From: Mucilaginibacter kameinonensis
Lineage (GTDB): Bacteria; Bacteroidota; Bacteroidia; Sphingobacteriales; Sphingobacteriaceae
Assembly: GCF_003675385.1 (NCBI RefSeq)
Contig: NZ_RCWZ01000004.1
Coordinates: forward strand, 1,095,671-1,159,670
Length of the DNA stretch: 64,000 nt
Direction: 5' to 3'
Under the pieces are notes generated by a model, which was given only the letters and a program-made list of their open reading frames with translations, was not told where the DNA came from and searched no databases. Positions within the stretch are counted from its first letter, which is position 1; each line of letters starts with the position of its first letter. The position numbers and the translations under genes were made by a program. Below are positions 51,417 to 60,470 of this stretch, piece after piece.

Positions 51417-51871
51417 GGGCAATTATCTTTCCGGCGGGTATCAACTATATAAATGATTTTCCAGCCATTTGCGGTTTTCATCAGTTGAAAAACATCTACA
51501 CCACAATGGCTGTATTTATCATCTAAATAAAACTTATATGGCGCCCAAACGCTGGCCAGGGCGCCATCGATCTTAATATCGGCAAAGGTTACACGCTCGT
51601 CATAAACACCTTTATGCGGGGTTCCAATCAATTTTATGAAATCATCAGGATTTTCAATTTCCAGACCTACCGAACCGTCTTTTTTGTTGGCTACACTATG
51701 AAATGCTATTCCTTTGGCAAAGGTTGATCTGAGCATGGTGCTATCGCCTTTGCGCATGGCATTAAACATGGTATTGATAGTTTGTTTAATAGCATCCTGC
51801 TCGGTTTGCTGAGCAAAGCATGATGAAGCCATTCCGAAACAGGCGATTAAAACCAGTAATATTTTTTCCAT
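51410..51871 (-). CDS. Secreted NTF2-like (SnoaL/DUF4440-type) protein
   Basis: The 153-residue protein has a signal peptide (MEKILLVLIACFGMASSCFA) and the NTF2-like cone fold pattern: QTINTMFNAMRKGDSTMLRS, FIKLIGTPHKG, ASVWAPYKFYLDDKYSHCGV and the final WKIIYIVDTRR. Such proteins are small exported proteins whose substrate or partner is usually unknown. It is in convergent orientation to the NUDIX gene and 38 bases downstream of the large TlpA-domain gene. Confidence 0.8.
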   Translation of the reverse strand: MEKILLVLIACFGMASSCFAQQTEQDAIKQTINTMFNAMRKGDSTMLRSTFAKGIAFHSVANKKDGSVGLEIENPDDFIKLIGTPHKGVYDERVTFADIKIDGALASVWAPYKFYLDDKYSHCGVDVFQLMKTANGWKIIYIVDTRRKDNCPE

Positions 51872-51909
51872 AATTAAAGATAGCTATACCTAACGATAAA
51901 CCATAGCTA

Positions 51910-54303
51910 TCAATTTGCTGGTACTACTTCGTTAAATCGCTGAACAATCGCTCTCCAGTCATCACCAAATTTCAAGGGCAGCATTTTGCCATCCGGCGAT
52001 ATAATCACTTTTGAAGGATAACTTGAAATACCATACAGCTTCTCAATGTTCGCGTCGGCCATCGCAGCAGGCAAATTAAACTTACTCGCTTCAAAATAAG
52101 CCTTAACATTAGTTTCATTGTCGCGGCAGGCAATACTCATAAAAGTGATGCCATTGTGCTTCCCATCGTTAATTTCCTGGTTAAAGGTATTTATATCGGG
52201 CATTTCACCCCGACAGGGCGCGCACCACGTTCCCCAAAAATCAAGCACCAGCCACTTGTTTTTAAAATCGGCCAAAGCGTAATCTTTGCCATCAAGCCCT
52301 TTCAGCGTGAACACAGGCGCTGCTTGCCAGGAATCAAGTACTTTAGCTTTAAAAAAATCCGCGAAGCTTTTTCCAGGTATGTGCTGCTGATAAATCTTCT
52401 GCATCTCATCAAGACTTACAGGTTCAGCATTAATGTGATCTGCAAAAATGGCAAGGGCTTGTTGCTCATCGCCGTTATTAAAAAGGCGTTCGATAAACTC
52501 GTCCCTATATCCTTCTTTGGAATGTAGAAACACCCTATCGTAAAAACTGGCATAGGCTTTTTCTTTGCTGTTATATGGTGAATACTGTGCTGCTTTAGAG
52601 AGATATTGAAGCGCTTTAACCGAATCTGTTAGTTTAGCCCTGGTGTATTGCAAATAGTAAGCATATGCCAATATATTCTGATCGGCAAAGCGATTGGTAT
52701 TAAGGGTATCCGCTGTGTATCTTTCAAGATTTTGGATGGTTTTTACAAGTAATGCTTTAGCTGCAGTCTCCTTTTTAGCATTAATAAGCAGCTTATATAC
52801 CAGCAACGCATACCTGCCACCGTTTCCCTGTTTCATATAGGCATCATCCATATTCATGAATGCACTCGCTGTTTTATTTAAAACGCCTGCATCATCAGCA
52901 CTGTTTGCCTTTTCCCAAAGGTATAGTGCATTGATCTTTTGCTGCATTAAGGGATCTTTATCATTATGCAACAACTCCAGCAGCTGCCTGGCTGTACTAT
53001 TTCCTGCAAGTCGTTTTTTATTTTCCTCAGCTATCATCTTTCTCGCGTCTTCATCACTCATGTTCTTTTCCTGCATGTTTTTCCTGAAGCCATCGTCCTT
53101 CAGCATGTCATCTATATCAAAAGTCAGGAAACTTTGCGCGTATGATTGTTGAATCAGCCCGTTAAATCCAGGCTGTTTATACATATACCGGGCAACCTCG
53201 TAGGCCGATTGGGCAGAGCTATCGAGTATGCTGTTAAATTTGTTAAATAAATGAGATTCTTCATCTTTTATAAAACGGGTAGGAGTTTTCATTAACTGAT
53301 GGCTGTATTTTATATAATCGCCTGAGCCCTGCAGCAGGCGAAGCTTTATTACCGCATAATATTCATCATTGGCAAATGCATCATCATGCGCTTTTAAATA
53401 GCGTTGTACTTTTACAGAGTCCATCTCGGTACCTGATTTAAATGCCTTGCCAAAAGCGGTATGGGTTTTTACAACCATATTAATCCAGGCGGTATCAGGC
53501 AAATGTTTCTCCGCGCCATAACGAACAGTTTGTCTACGATAAAATACCGGCAGGAGCTGCTTTTTGCCATCAATGGCGATTTCAATTTTAGACGGGCTAC
53601 TATTTTGTAATTGCTCAGTTAAACCTGTTACTTCATTGAAAACTATATTACCGCTAACATCGTCGCCCTGGCTGTCCGGAACTTTAATACCAGTAGTAGT
53701 GATATATAGCAAAGCCCCGTTGATAGCAGTAACCTTATACCTCGTATTAGGGCTCGACCATTCGCTTTTATAAGCTATACGTTGTTGCGGCAAGGGCAGG
53801 AACAAGCTTCCTATCACATCTTTAGGAAAATATTTCGAATTATCTTTGAGCTGATTAGCGATATCATCTTTTAACATCCAGCGAGTTATAGCATCCTGTA
53901 TTGCTTCATCAAAACCGGTGACGCTCAAAAACTCGCCATGCGGGCCTATTGTTACCTTTAAGGGTTGATGTAGGAGTGCCAGGGGCAACAGTGAAGTTGT
54001 TGTATTAAGCCTGAAACCACGAACCGTATCGGTGTTTAAAATACTGTTAGCAAAACTGTACCTGGTAAATTTTTCGGCATAAACCACTTTAACCAATTTA
54101 CAATCGAAAATGGTGTTAACTCCATCCCGATCTCCTGCTTTAAACCAAAAAGTATATTTATAGTCGTTTTGATTGTCGGCCGTGTTGGTCACGGTATGAG
54201 CCTCTATCTCAAACTCCTTGCCTTTTTCAAGGGTAACCGATTGGGCGAAAATATTGGAAAAGCCTGCGAACAGCAGGATAAGGAGTAGGTTTAGCTTTTT
54301 CAT
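51910..54303 (-). CDS. Large periplasmic protein with C-terminal TlpA-like thioredoxin domain
   Basis: The 797-residue protein has a signal peptide (MKKLNLLLILLFAGFSNIFA), a long beta-rich then helical region of unknown fold (about 20-650) and a C-terminal TlpA/ResA-like domain (about 660-795). Its active site is FWGTWCAPCRGEMPDINTF and its cis-proline is in ISSYPSKVIISPDG. TlpA-like domains reduce or exchange disulfides in the periplasm. The helical part may hold TPR-like repeats but could not be confirmed. A gene of this size with one redox domain is a recurrent Bacteroidota arrangement; its partner is unknown. Confidence 0.85.
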   Translation of the reverse strand: MKKLNLLLILLFAGFSNIFAQSVTLEKGKEFEIEAHTVTNTADNQNDYKYTFWFKAGDRDGVNTIFDCKLVKVVYAEKFTRYSFANSILNTDTVRGFRLNTTTSLLPLALLHQPLKVTIGPHGEFLSVTGFDEAIQDAITRWMLKDDIANQLKDNSKYFPKDVIGSLFLPLPQQRIAYKSEWSSPNTRYKVTAINGALLYITTTGIKVPDSQGDDVSGNIVFNEVTGLTEQLQNSSPSKIEIAIDGKKQLLPVFYRRQTVRYGAEKHLPDTAWINMVVKTHTAFGKAFKSGTEMDSVKVQRYLKAHDDAFANDEYYAVIKLRLLQGSGDYIKYSHQLMKTPTRFIKDEESHLFNKFNSILDSSAQSAYEVARYMYKQPGFNGLIQQSYAQSFLTFDIDDMLKDDGFRKNMQEKNMSDEDARKMIAEENKKRLAGNSTARQLLELLHNDKDPLMQQKINALYLWEKANSADDAGVLNKTASAFMNMDDAYMKQGNGGRYALLVYKLLINAKKETAAKALLVKTIQNLERYTADTLNTNRFADQNILAYAYYLQYTRAKLTDSVKALQYLSKAAQYSPYNSKEKAYASFYDRVFLHSKEGYRDEFIERLFNNGDEQQALAIFADHINAEPVSLDEMQKIYQQHIPGKSFADFFKAKVLDSWQAAPVFTLKGLDGKDYALADFKNKWLVLDFWGTWCAPCRGEMPDINTFNQEINDGKHNGITFMSIACRDNETNVKAYFEASKFNLPAAMADANIEKLYGISSYPSKVIISPDGKMLPLKFGDDWRAIVQRFNEVVPAN

Positions 54304-54358
54304 GTAAGGTTTAGACGATGTAATCTCTTAAAGTTACAGTTTAAACCTGATAAACAAC

Positions 54359-54384
54359 AAAGGCCGGTTAATTAACCGGCCTTT
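54359..54384 (-). terminator. Terminator of dnaA
   Basis: A perfect 26-base palindrome (AAAGGCCGGTTAA and its complement, AATT in the centre) is followed by T on both strands. It lies 25 bases after the dnaA stop. Confidence 0.88.
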
Positions 54385-54408
54385 GTATATCTTAAAACAG
54401 CGCAAATA

Positions 54409-55833
54409 TTAGCTCATTTTTAATTTCTTCTGAATATCGGCTACGTAGCCTTTAAATTTCTTATCGGTATCAATTAAGTCCTCAACAGTTTGGCAGGCAT
54501 AAATCACGGTTGAGTGGTCGCGACCGCCAAAGAAATGACCAATTGATTTAAGAGAGCTTTTGGTATGGGCTTTTGCCAGGTACATTGATATCTGACGGGC
54601 CTGTACAATTTCACGTTTGCGTGTTTGTGATTTCACCATTTCAATAGGCACTTCAAAATACTCGCACACCAGGCTTTGAATATACTCCATCGAAATTTCT
54701 TTAGATGAGTTCTTCACAAAGTTTTTCAACATTTGTTTAGCCAGGTTCAGGTCAATTTCCTTACGGTTAAGGGTTGATTGTGCCAGTAATGATACCATAG
54801 CACCTTCCAGCTCACGTACGTTATTGTCGATGTTATGAGCAACATACTCAATCACATCGTTTGACAGATCGATACCGTCCTGATAGATCTTGTTTTTCAG
54901 GATTGCCATACGCGTTTCCAGATCAGGGATCTGCAAATCGGCAGACAGGCCCCATTTAAACCTCGAAAGCAGGCGTTCTTCCAAACCGGCCAAATCCTTA
55001 GGCGCTTTATCTGATGTAATGATCAGCTGCTTGCCTGACTGGTGCAGGTGGTTAAATATATGGAAGAAGAAATCCTGTGTTTTTTCTTTACCGGCAAAGT
55101 TGTGCACATCGTCCATGATCAGCACGTCAATGGCCTGGTAAAAGTTCACAAAGTCGTTGATGTTGTTATGCTTTAAGGCATCAACAAACTGTTGCGTAAA
55201 TTTTTCGCATGATACATACAGTACCAGTTTATCGGGCAGGGTGCGCTTGATTTCGTTACCGATGGCTTGTGCCAGGTGGGTTTTACCTAAACCCACACCG
55301 CCATAAATCATCAACGGGTTAAATGAGGTACCACCGGGTTTAGCAGCTACCGCGTAACCGGCCGAACGGGCCAGGCGGTTACAATCACCTTCAACAAAGT
55401 TTTCAAAGGTGTAGTTACGGTTAAGCTGAGGATCTACGTTCAACTTCTTAAGCCCGGGTATAACAAAAGGATTTTTGATGTCCTTGTTAATTGAAATAGG
55501 TATCGGCATACTCTGATGTTTTGAATCAGCGCCATTTCCGTTTGAAGGCATGTTAGTTGTGTATGGTTTACTTGATGATTGCTCAACAACTATATTATAC
55601 TCTAAACGTCCTTCATCGCCCAATTGTTTCTTAATGGTTTTGCGCAGCAACCCTACATAGTGCTCTTCAAGCCACTCGTAAAAGAATAAACTTGGTACTT
55701 GTATGGTTAATACGCTTCCTTCCATCCTCAAAGCTTTTATCGGCTCAAACCAGGTCTTAAAACTCTGGGCCGGTATGTTGTCTTTGATGATCTGAAGGCA
55801 GCTATTCCAAACGTTCGTACAAGTTTTTTCCAT
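54409..55833 (-). CDS. dnaA: Chromosomal replication initiator protein DnaA
   Basis: The 474-residue protein has domain I (about 1-80, with FKTWFEPIKALRMEG), domain III with Walker A YGGVGLGKTHLAQAIG and Walker B VLIMDDVHNFAGKEKTQ, and domain IV with the DNA-binding signature FGGRDHSTVIYACQTV near the C-terminus. DnaA binds the origin and unwinds it to start replication. It is monocistronic, with its own terminator, and the 684 bases upstream contain no gene. Confidence 0.97.
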   Translation of the reverse strand: MEKTCTNVWNSCLQIIKDNIPAQSFKTWFEPIKALRMEGSVLTIQVPSLFFYEWLEEHYVGLLRKTIKKQLGDEGRLEYNIVVEQSSSKPYTTNMPSNGNGADSKHQSMPIPISINKDIKNPFVIPGLKKLNVDPQLNRNYTFENFVEGDCNRLARSAGYAVAAKPGGTSFNPLMIYGGVGLGKTHLAQAIGNEIKRTLPDKLVLYVSCEKFTQQFVDALKHNNINDFVNFYQAIDVLIMDDVHNFAGKEKTQDFFFHIFNHLHQSGKQLIITSDKAPKDLAGLEERLLSRFKWGLSADLQIPDLETRMAILKNKIYQDGIDLSNDVIEYVAHNIDNNVRELEGAMVSLLAQSTLNRKEIDLNLAKQMLKNFVKNSSKEISMEYIQSLVCEYFEVPIEMVKSQTRKREIVQARQISMYLAKAHTKSSLKSIGHFFGGRDHSTVIYACQTVEDLIDTDKKFKGYVADIQKKLKMS

Positions 55834-56517
55834 ATAGATAAAAGTAAAATATTGATTTCCAACCCCCAGCGAAACAACTTTTGGCCTTGCTACGGAACAT
55901 CGAATATTGCCAAAAAAAGCTTATAAAAAAATTAAATTTTCACTTTTTTAACATTTGGCTTTTTATTAACAAATTCGATTTTTCAATGAAATTTTTGTAT
56001 GGATAACATAATTTTTGGTATAAAAATCACAATCCGGATATTTCTTCATTATTTTTTTCTTTTCTTGAAATTTCAAAAAAAAGAAGAACAAAACCACCTG
56101 TTACAACCCTTAATTATACGCCAAAACACAGGCAATGTTTGCGCCTTTTCTACGGTTATCGCAAACAAAAAATTAACACACTGGTTTAGTGTCTTATAAA
56201 AATAAAAACCAAGTTTTTTTGATTTGTGGCACGCTAAAAACACATGCAAGGAAGCCACATCACGATGCCCATACGCCCCAAAATATTGGTGATTTCCCGG
56301 AGATAGTATAGCTTTCAACCGAAGTTACGATAAAACGCGATAAGTTTTAGGTACAAGGCGCCTCTATTCCCAAAAGATGTAAACTTTTCTCAGCACTTTC
56401 TCGTTGCCCTTTCCCGATAGCTCCCACGATTTTCACAAATTATGTTTTATGAAAGATTTCCGGGCTTAGCAATATAAGAACAGGCATCATCACCTGTATT
56501 AAAGAAGGTAGAAAATA
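55834..56517. other. Long gene-free region upstream of dnaA (origin candidate)
   Basis: This gap of 684 bases holds an AT-rich half (about 55915-56100, poor in G and C) and a more mixed half. Only weak DnaA-box-like sites were found: TATGGATAA at about 55999 (one mismatch to TGTGGATAA) and TTATCGCAA near 56156. An inverted repeat TGTTTGCG/CGCAAACA lies at 56136-56167. A frame of 81 codons on the minus strand looks spurious. The region might hold dnaA control sites or the origin, but evidence is thin. Confidence 0.35.
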
Positions 56518-57048
56518 TTAATATAGCTCTTCCATATCCTGCCTGATGAGGCCTAAAGCTACATCATAAGGATTATCTTCCAGCTTGCTTAAATGCACCA
56601 GGATAACTTTACTTAGTTCAAGCGCAGAGGTATCAGGAGGCAATGCCTTCACCGCATTGTTGATCAGGCTAATGGTATCGTCCTTTACCCTTTTTACCAC
56701 ATTCCAAACCCGGGCGCTCACATAAATTTGCTGGGTAATATTATGCTGAAACTCGTTACGTACCTCATTAATAATTATTGCGTGTAGTTCGGCGGCGGTA
56801 TCGGCAGATCCGTTTAGGCGGATGAGCAGACTTGCCGGGTTAACCCTTTCAATGAAAAGTACAACCCGCTCATAGGCCTGTAACCGCAACGGCAGGGTTT
56901 GATTACTGATGGTACGCTTTAACTCCAATAACTGGATACTTTCTGATTTATCAAGATATGGTTTAAACAGGTAAAAAGCGATATATACAACGCCCAAACC
57001 CGAAACAGTATACTTTAAAATATCAAACAAAAAAGGCAGAGCCAGCAT
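56518..57048 (-). CDS. Conserved membrane-anchored protein of unknown function
   Basis: The 176-residue protein has one N-terminal helix (about residues 5-28: FLFDILKYTVSGLGVVYIAF) and a helical soluble domain (LRLQAYERVVLFIERVNPAS, then NVVKRVKDDTISLINNAVKA). It resembles a family conserved in Bacteroidota that I recall only as a domain of unknown function (possibly DUF7935). The start codon at 57048 is close to the promoter region of the IscA-like gene, from which it diverges. Confidence 0.72.
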   Translation of the reverse strand: MLALPFLFDILKYTVSGLGVVYIAFYLFKPYLDKSESIQLLELKRTISNQTLPLRLQAYERVVLFIERVNPASLLIRLNGSADTAAELHAIIINEVRNEFQHNITQQIYVSARVWNVVKRVKDDTISLINNAVKALPPDTSALELSKVILVHLSKLEDNPYDVALGLIRQDMEELY

Positions 57049-57110
57049 ATTTATAAATGTTATATAGCGGTCATAAAATTATGACATTAACAAAAATCTG
57101 CATTTTACGT

Positions 57111-57118
57111 TATATTTG
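57111..57118 (+). promoter_or_regulatory. Candidate -7 box for the IscA-like gene
   Basis: TATATTTG matches TAnnTTTG, 22 bases upstream of the start at 57140. No clear -33 partner. Confidence 0.4.
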
Positions 57119-57139
57119 TGTAGAATAAATAAAAATAAG

Positions 57140-57487
57140 ATGAGTATAGCTGTTGAAACTGCTCCGGTTTCTTTTACACCGGGTGCCGTAAAAGAACTGT
57201 TTAAATTAAAAGACCAGCAAGAAATAAACGAAGAGTTTGGTTTACGGGTTGGAGTTGAAGGTGGTGGCTGCTCGGGCATGAACTATATTTTAGGCTTCGA
57301 CATGAAAAAAGACGGCGACCAGGAATACATCATTGATGGTATAAAGGTATTTATGCATAAAGCTCATGGCTTATACCTTGCCGGCATGCAGATCGATTAC
57401 CAGGATGGATTAAATGCCCGTGGTTTTACTTTCAACAATCCTAACGCTGCCAGCACTTGTGGCTGCGGCTCTTCTTTCTCAGTTTAA
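57140..57487 (+). CDS. HesB/IscA-like iron-sulfur cluster assembly protein
   Basis: The 115-residue protein has the A-type carrier motifs: FTPGAVKELFKLKDQQ at the start, GLRVGVEGGGCSGMNYIL with the first cysteine, and the C-terminal STCGCGSSF with the other two. It carries iron or nascent clusters to apo-proteins in the cytosol. The frame is open 24 bases further up, but a -7 box overlaps that part, so the start at 57140 (MSIAVETAPVSF) is used. Confidence 0.93.
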   Translation: MSIAVETAPVSFTPGAVKELFKLKDQQEINEEFGLRVGVEGGGCSGMNYILGFDMKKDGDQEYIIDGIKVFMHKAHGLYLAGMQIDYQDGLNARGFTFNNPNAASTCGCGSSFSV

Positions 57488-57509
57488 AACAGGGACTGTT
57501 AAAATATTA

Positions 57510-57542
57510 AAAGCCGTTTCATAAAAATATGAAGCGGCTTTG
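57510..57542. terminator. Bidirectional terminator after the IscA-like gene
   Basis: A stem of about 12 bp with one G-T pair (AAAGCCGTTTCATA/TATGAAGCGGCTTT) is followed by T-rich flanks; the genes on both sides converge on it. Confidence 0.8.
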
Positions 57543-57557
57543 TTTATAACTGAGTGG

Positions 57558-58136
57558 CTATTTAACCTTTTCCAGGGTTTCCTTTATCCCATCTGGTATC
57601 GATGCAACCCTCAATCCCTTCGTGTTAAAAACAATCTTCCCGTCGCGGTCAATTATCAGGCTAAGCGGACAGCTTTCTATTTGATAATAGTCAAAAAGCC
57701 TTTGTCCATCACCTATCATTTGATACTTAAAAACTTCCCTTTTTAAAAACTCGCGTAACGCCCCGGCCTTGTCATTTGATATCGCTATAAAAACAATGTC
57801 CTTATTAGCTTTATAATCATCTGCTATTTTATCCAGCTGCGGAATCAGGTACCGGCATGGTGGGCAACCAATAAACCAGAAATCAAACACTACGATTTTC
57901 CCTTTCAACTTTTCAAGGTCAATCTTATTACCGTTTATATCTGCCGAAACAAAAGGAGGCATTTTATTCCCTACAGCCAATTGATATAAATCACGTTGAT
58001 TTGATTTTTTTGCCGATGTATCAATACTTAAATGTAAAATGCCCGGCCATAAAACGTTAGGGGCAATAGTTTTATAATTTGCGTTAGCGTTTAAAAAAGC
58101 AATAACAAATGCCCCGATAAGAAAAAAGCTTTTCAT
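57558..58136 (-). CDS. TlpA/ResA-like periplasmic thioredoxin
   Basis: The 192-residue protein has a signal peptide (MKSFFLIGAFVIAFLNANAN) and a TlpA domain with active site FWFIGCPPCRYLIPQLDKI and cis-Pro in SCPLSLIIDRDG. The Pro-Pro between the cysteines differs from the more common Trp-Cys-x-x-Cys type. It probably reduces disulfides in the periplasm. It follows a longer paralog by 27 bases on the same strand. Confidence 0.88.
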   Translation of the reverse strand: MKSFFLIGAFVIAFLNANANYKTIAPNVLWPGILHLSIDTSAKKSNQRDLYQLAVGNKMPPFVSADINGNKIDLEKLKGKIVVFDFWFIGCPPCRYLIPQLDKIADDYKANKDIVFIAISNDKAGALREFLKREVFKYQMIGDGQRLFDYYQIESCPLSLIIDRDGKIVFNTKGLRVASIPDGIKETLEKVK

Positions 58137-58163
58137 ACTTAAAATATTTTATTGGAGAACACT

Positions 58164-58973
58164 CTATTTCAACCCGTCATTAATTGTCTTTCTCATCCAA
58201 TACGGCGAATTTACTGCAAAGCCAACGGTATGAAAAGCAACCTTTCCTTCCTTATCTAAAATAACGCTGGTTGGATAAAGTCCGATTTTATAACCGGAAG
58301 CTATATACCGGCCATCATCTATAATATCATACTTAAACTCCGTCTGCTTCAAAAATTTCTTCAGCTCATACCGATCATCCAGTGCTATTGCCAGGAAAAC
58401 CACGTTGGTGTTATTCTTATAATCATCAACCAGTTTGTTTAACTCCGGAATCTCCTGCATACAGGCCGGGCAGCCTATAAACCAAAAATTCAACACCACT
58501 ACTTTGCCCCGCAAATCTTTTAATTTGATTTTATTACCATTAATATCATGCGTACTAAATGGCTCCATAACCTCGCCTGTATTAAAGTAAGAAGATTCAT
58601 AGGGTTTGGGAAGCGAAGCCATATACTGCTCTTTGGCCTCTTCGGGCGATAGTTGCTTTGGCGTATTTGCCGGAGTTCCGGCTGAGGGCGCAGCGGTCTC
58701 TGAGTTTATGTATTGAACCTGCCGCGTATCTTTCTTTTTAAGTATAAACGCGGTGTTAGCATCTTCCATATTCTCCGGCCATAAAACATACTTCCTGGTA
58801 CGCATCAGATCGCTCCACTCTTTATAAGTAAATAGTTTTCCGGTTGAATCTTTTACAACGGAATGGTTATCGATATTAAAAGAGCGTTTAACAACTTTAT
58901 GCAGAAGCGAATCCTGCGCCCAGCTATTGAAACTCAACGCAATTAAGAAAAGCAATAGCGTAAAATATTTCAT
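58164..58973 (-). CDS. TlpA/ResA-like periplasmic thioredoxin with N-terminal extension
   Basis: The 269-residue protein has a signal peptide (MKYFTLLLFLIALSFNSWAQ) and a C-terminal TlpA domain with active site FWFIGCPACMQEIPELNKL and cis-Pro in GLYPTSVILDKEG. An N-terminal half of about 120 residues before it is of unknown fold. The start at 58973 is chosen because the upstream frame adds residues before a normal signal peptide. The downstream paralog ends at 57558; the pair probably arose by duplication. Confidence 0.87.
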   Translation of the reverse strand: MKYFTLLLFLIALSFNSWAQDSLLHKVVKRSFNIDNHSVVKDSTGKLFTYKEWSDLMRTRKYVLWPENMEDANTAFILKKKDTRQVQYINSETAAPSAGTPANTPKQLSPEEAKEQYMASLPKPYESSYFNTGEVMEPFSTHDINGNKIKLKDLRGKVVVLNFWFIGCPACMQEIPELNKLVDDYKNNTNVVFLAIALDDRYELKKFLKQTEFKYDIIDDGRYIASGYKIGLYPTSVILDKEGKVAFHTVGFAVNSPYWMRKTINDGLK

Positions 58974-59160
58974 GATATGGTTTAGTATTAATTTCATAAA
59001 TATACAATACAGATATTTAATTATAAAGCATCAAACTGTAACAAACAAGCAAAACAATTAGCGGGCGGATTATACTATCTATTAAAAAGTTTATTGAGTA
59101 ATAACTGTAACAAATAGGCATGGTGCTTAGTCATACCGACAAGTTTTTTATATTTATACC

Positions 59161-60399
59161 ATGCCGGTAAAAACCTCTTACAAAGAAAACATTTCTATTG
59201 CATTACAGTCCATAGCCGGCAACAGGCTGCGTACCTCATTAACAGCGCTTATCATAGCTATAGGAATTATGGCGTTGGTTGGTATTTTAACGGCCATTGA
59301 AGGGATCAGGCAATTTACCAATGACGCGTTTGCCGATTTAGGGGCTAATACCTTCACGCTACAAAACCGTGGCGAAGGCTTAAACTTCGGCAATGGAGGC
59401 CATCGTAAGGTTTATCCGGCCATTACCTATGACCAGGCTGTACGTTTTAAAAATACTTTTAAACTACCTGTAGCTGTAGCCATTAATTTAGAGGTAACCG
59501 GCACAGCAGTGGCTAAATACGGCAACCAAAAAACCAATCCAAACATATCTATTTCAGGCTCGAATGAAAACTACCTGGTTACAGCCGGCAAGAAACTGGC
59601 TTTTGGACGTAATTTTTCGGCTTCGGAATTGGAGCATGGCTCAAACGTGGTAATCATTGGCGATGAGATCAAGAAGAAATTATTCAAAACCGAAGACCCG
59701 ATCAATAAATCAGTATACCTTGGTACCAACAGGTTCAGGATAGTTGGCGTGTTTGCATCAAAAGGCTCAAGCTCATTTGGCGGCGATAAATTTTGTGTGA
59801 TCCCGGTACTAAAAGCCAAACAAATTGACAGCACCAAAAACGCTTCATTCACGGTAACTATTAAAGTTGCTACTCCCGGCGCGCTTGATGCAAGCATCGG
59901 CGAAGCCACCTCACTATTCAGAAATGTAAGGGGGCTTAACGTTATTAACCAGGATAACTTTGAAATAACCCGGAGTGATTCTATTCAAAAAGAACTTTCT
60001 GGTCAACTTGCAGGAATTACAGCTGCCGGTTTTGCTGTAGGTATCATCACACTCATTGGCGCGGCTATCGGCCTTATGAATATCATGCTGGTATCGGTAA
60101 CAGAACGTACCCGCGAAATTGGCGTGCGTAAAGCCATCGGCGCAACTCCCGCTATTATTCGCAAACAGTTTTTGATAGAGGCCATAGTAATCTGCCTAAT
60201 AGGTGGCGCGGCCGGCATGATACTGGGCATGGCTGCCGGAAACCTTATCGCGGTACAAATAAGTGGCGCGTTTGTAGTACCATGGGCTTGGTTATTTTTT
60301 GCCATAGTGCTTTGTACCTTTATCGGTTTAATATCCGGCTATTACCCGGCAAAAAAAGCGGCAAGGCTTGATCCGGTTGAGGCATTGAGGTACGAATAA
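59161..60399 (+). CDS. ABC transporter permease, MacB/FtsX-like
   Basis: The 412-residue protein has one N-terminal helix (TSLTALIIAIGIMALVGILT near 25-45), a periplasmic MacB_PCD-like domain (about 50-265) and three C-terminal helices with RTREIGVRKAIGATPAIIR after the first, as in MacB and LolC/E permeases. Such permeases work with a separate ATPase and often handle lipoproteins, peptides or antibiotics. No ATPase gene is adjacent in the window. A strong terminator follows. Confidence 0.9.
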   Translation: MPVKTSYKENISIALQSIAGNRLRTSLTALIIAIGIMALVGILTAIEGIRQFTNDAFADLGANTFTLQNRGEGLNFGNGGHRKVYPAITYDQAVRFKNTFKLPVAVAINLEVTGTAVAKYGNQKTNPNISISGSNENYLVTAGKKLAFGRNFSASELEHGSNVVIIGDEIKKKLFKTEDPINKSVYLGTNRFRIVGVFASKGSSSFGGDKFCVIPVLKAKQIDSTKNASFTVTIKVATPGALDASIGEATSLFRNVRGLNVINQDNFEITRSDSIQKELSGQLAGITAAGFAVGIITLIGAAIGLMNIMLVSVTERTREIGVRKAIGATPAIIRKQFLIEAIVICLIGGAAGMILGMAAGNLIAVQISGAFVVPWAWLFFAIVLCTFIGLISGYYPAKKAARLDPVEALRYE

Positions 60400-60426
60400 A
60401 GCAGATACAAAACGAAAATCTTATAT

Positions 60427-60463
60427 AAAAAGAGAGGGGCACAAATTGTGCCCCTCTCTTTTT
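60427..60463. terminator. Bidirectional terminator between the MacB-like permease and CpsB-like genes
   Basis: A perfect 16-bp stem (AAAAAGAGAGGGGCAC and its complement) with a 5-base loop serves converging genes. Confidence 0.92.
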
Positions 60464-60470
60464 ATATCTG

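Noticed and set aside
56073..56318. Minus-strand frame of 81 codons in the dnaA upstream gap
   Set aside because: Composition is unlike a protein, there is no leader or family, and the gap is AT-rich; probably chance.
56190..56510. Possible structured RNA upstream of dnaA
   Set aside because: Some short dyads are visible but no known RNA architecture could be matched by eye.
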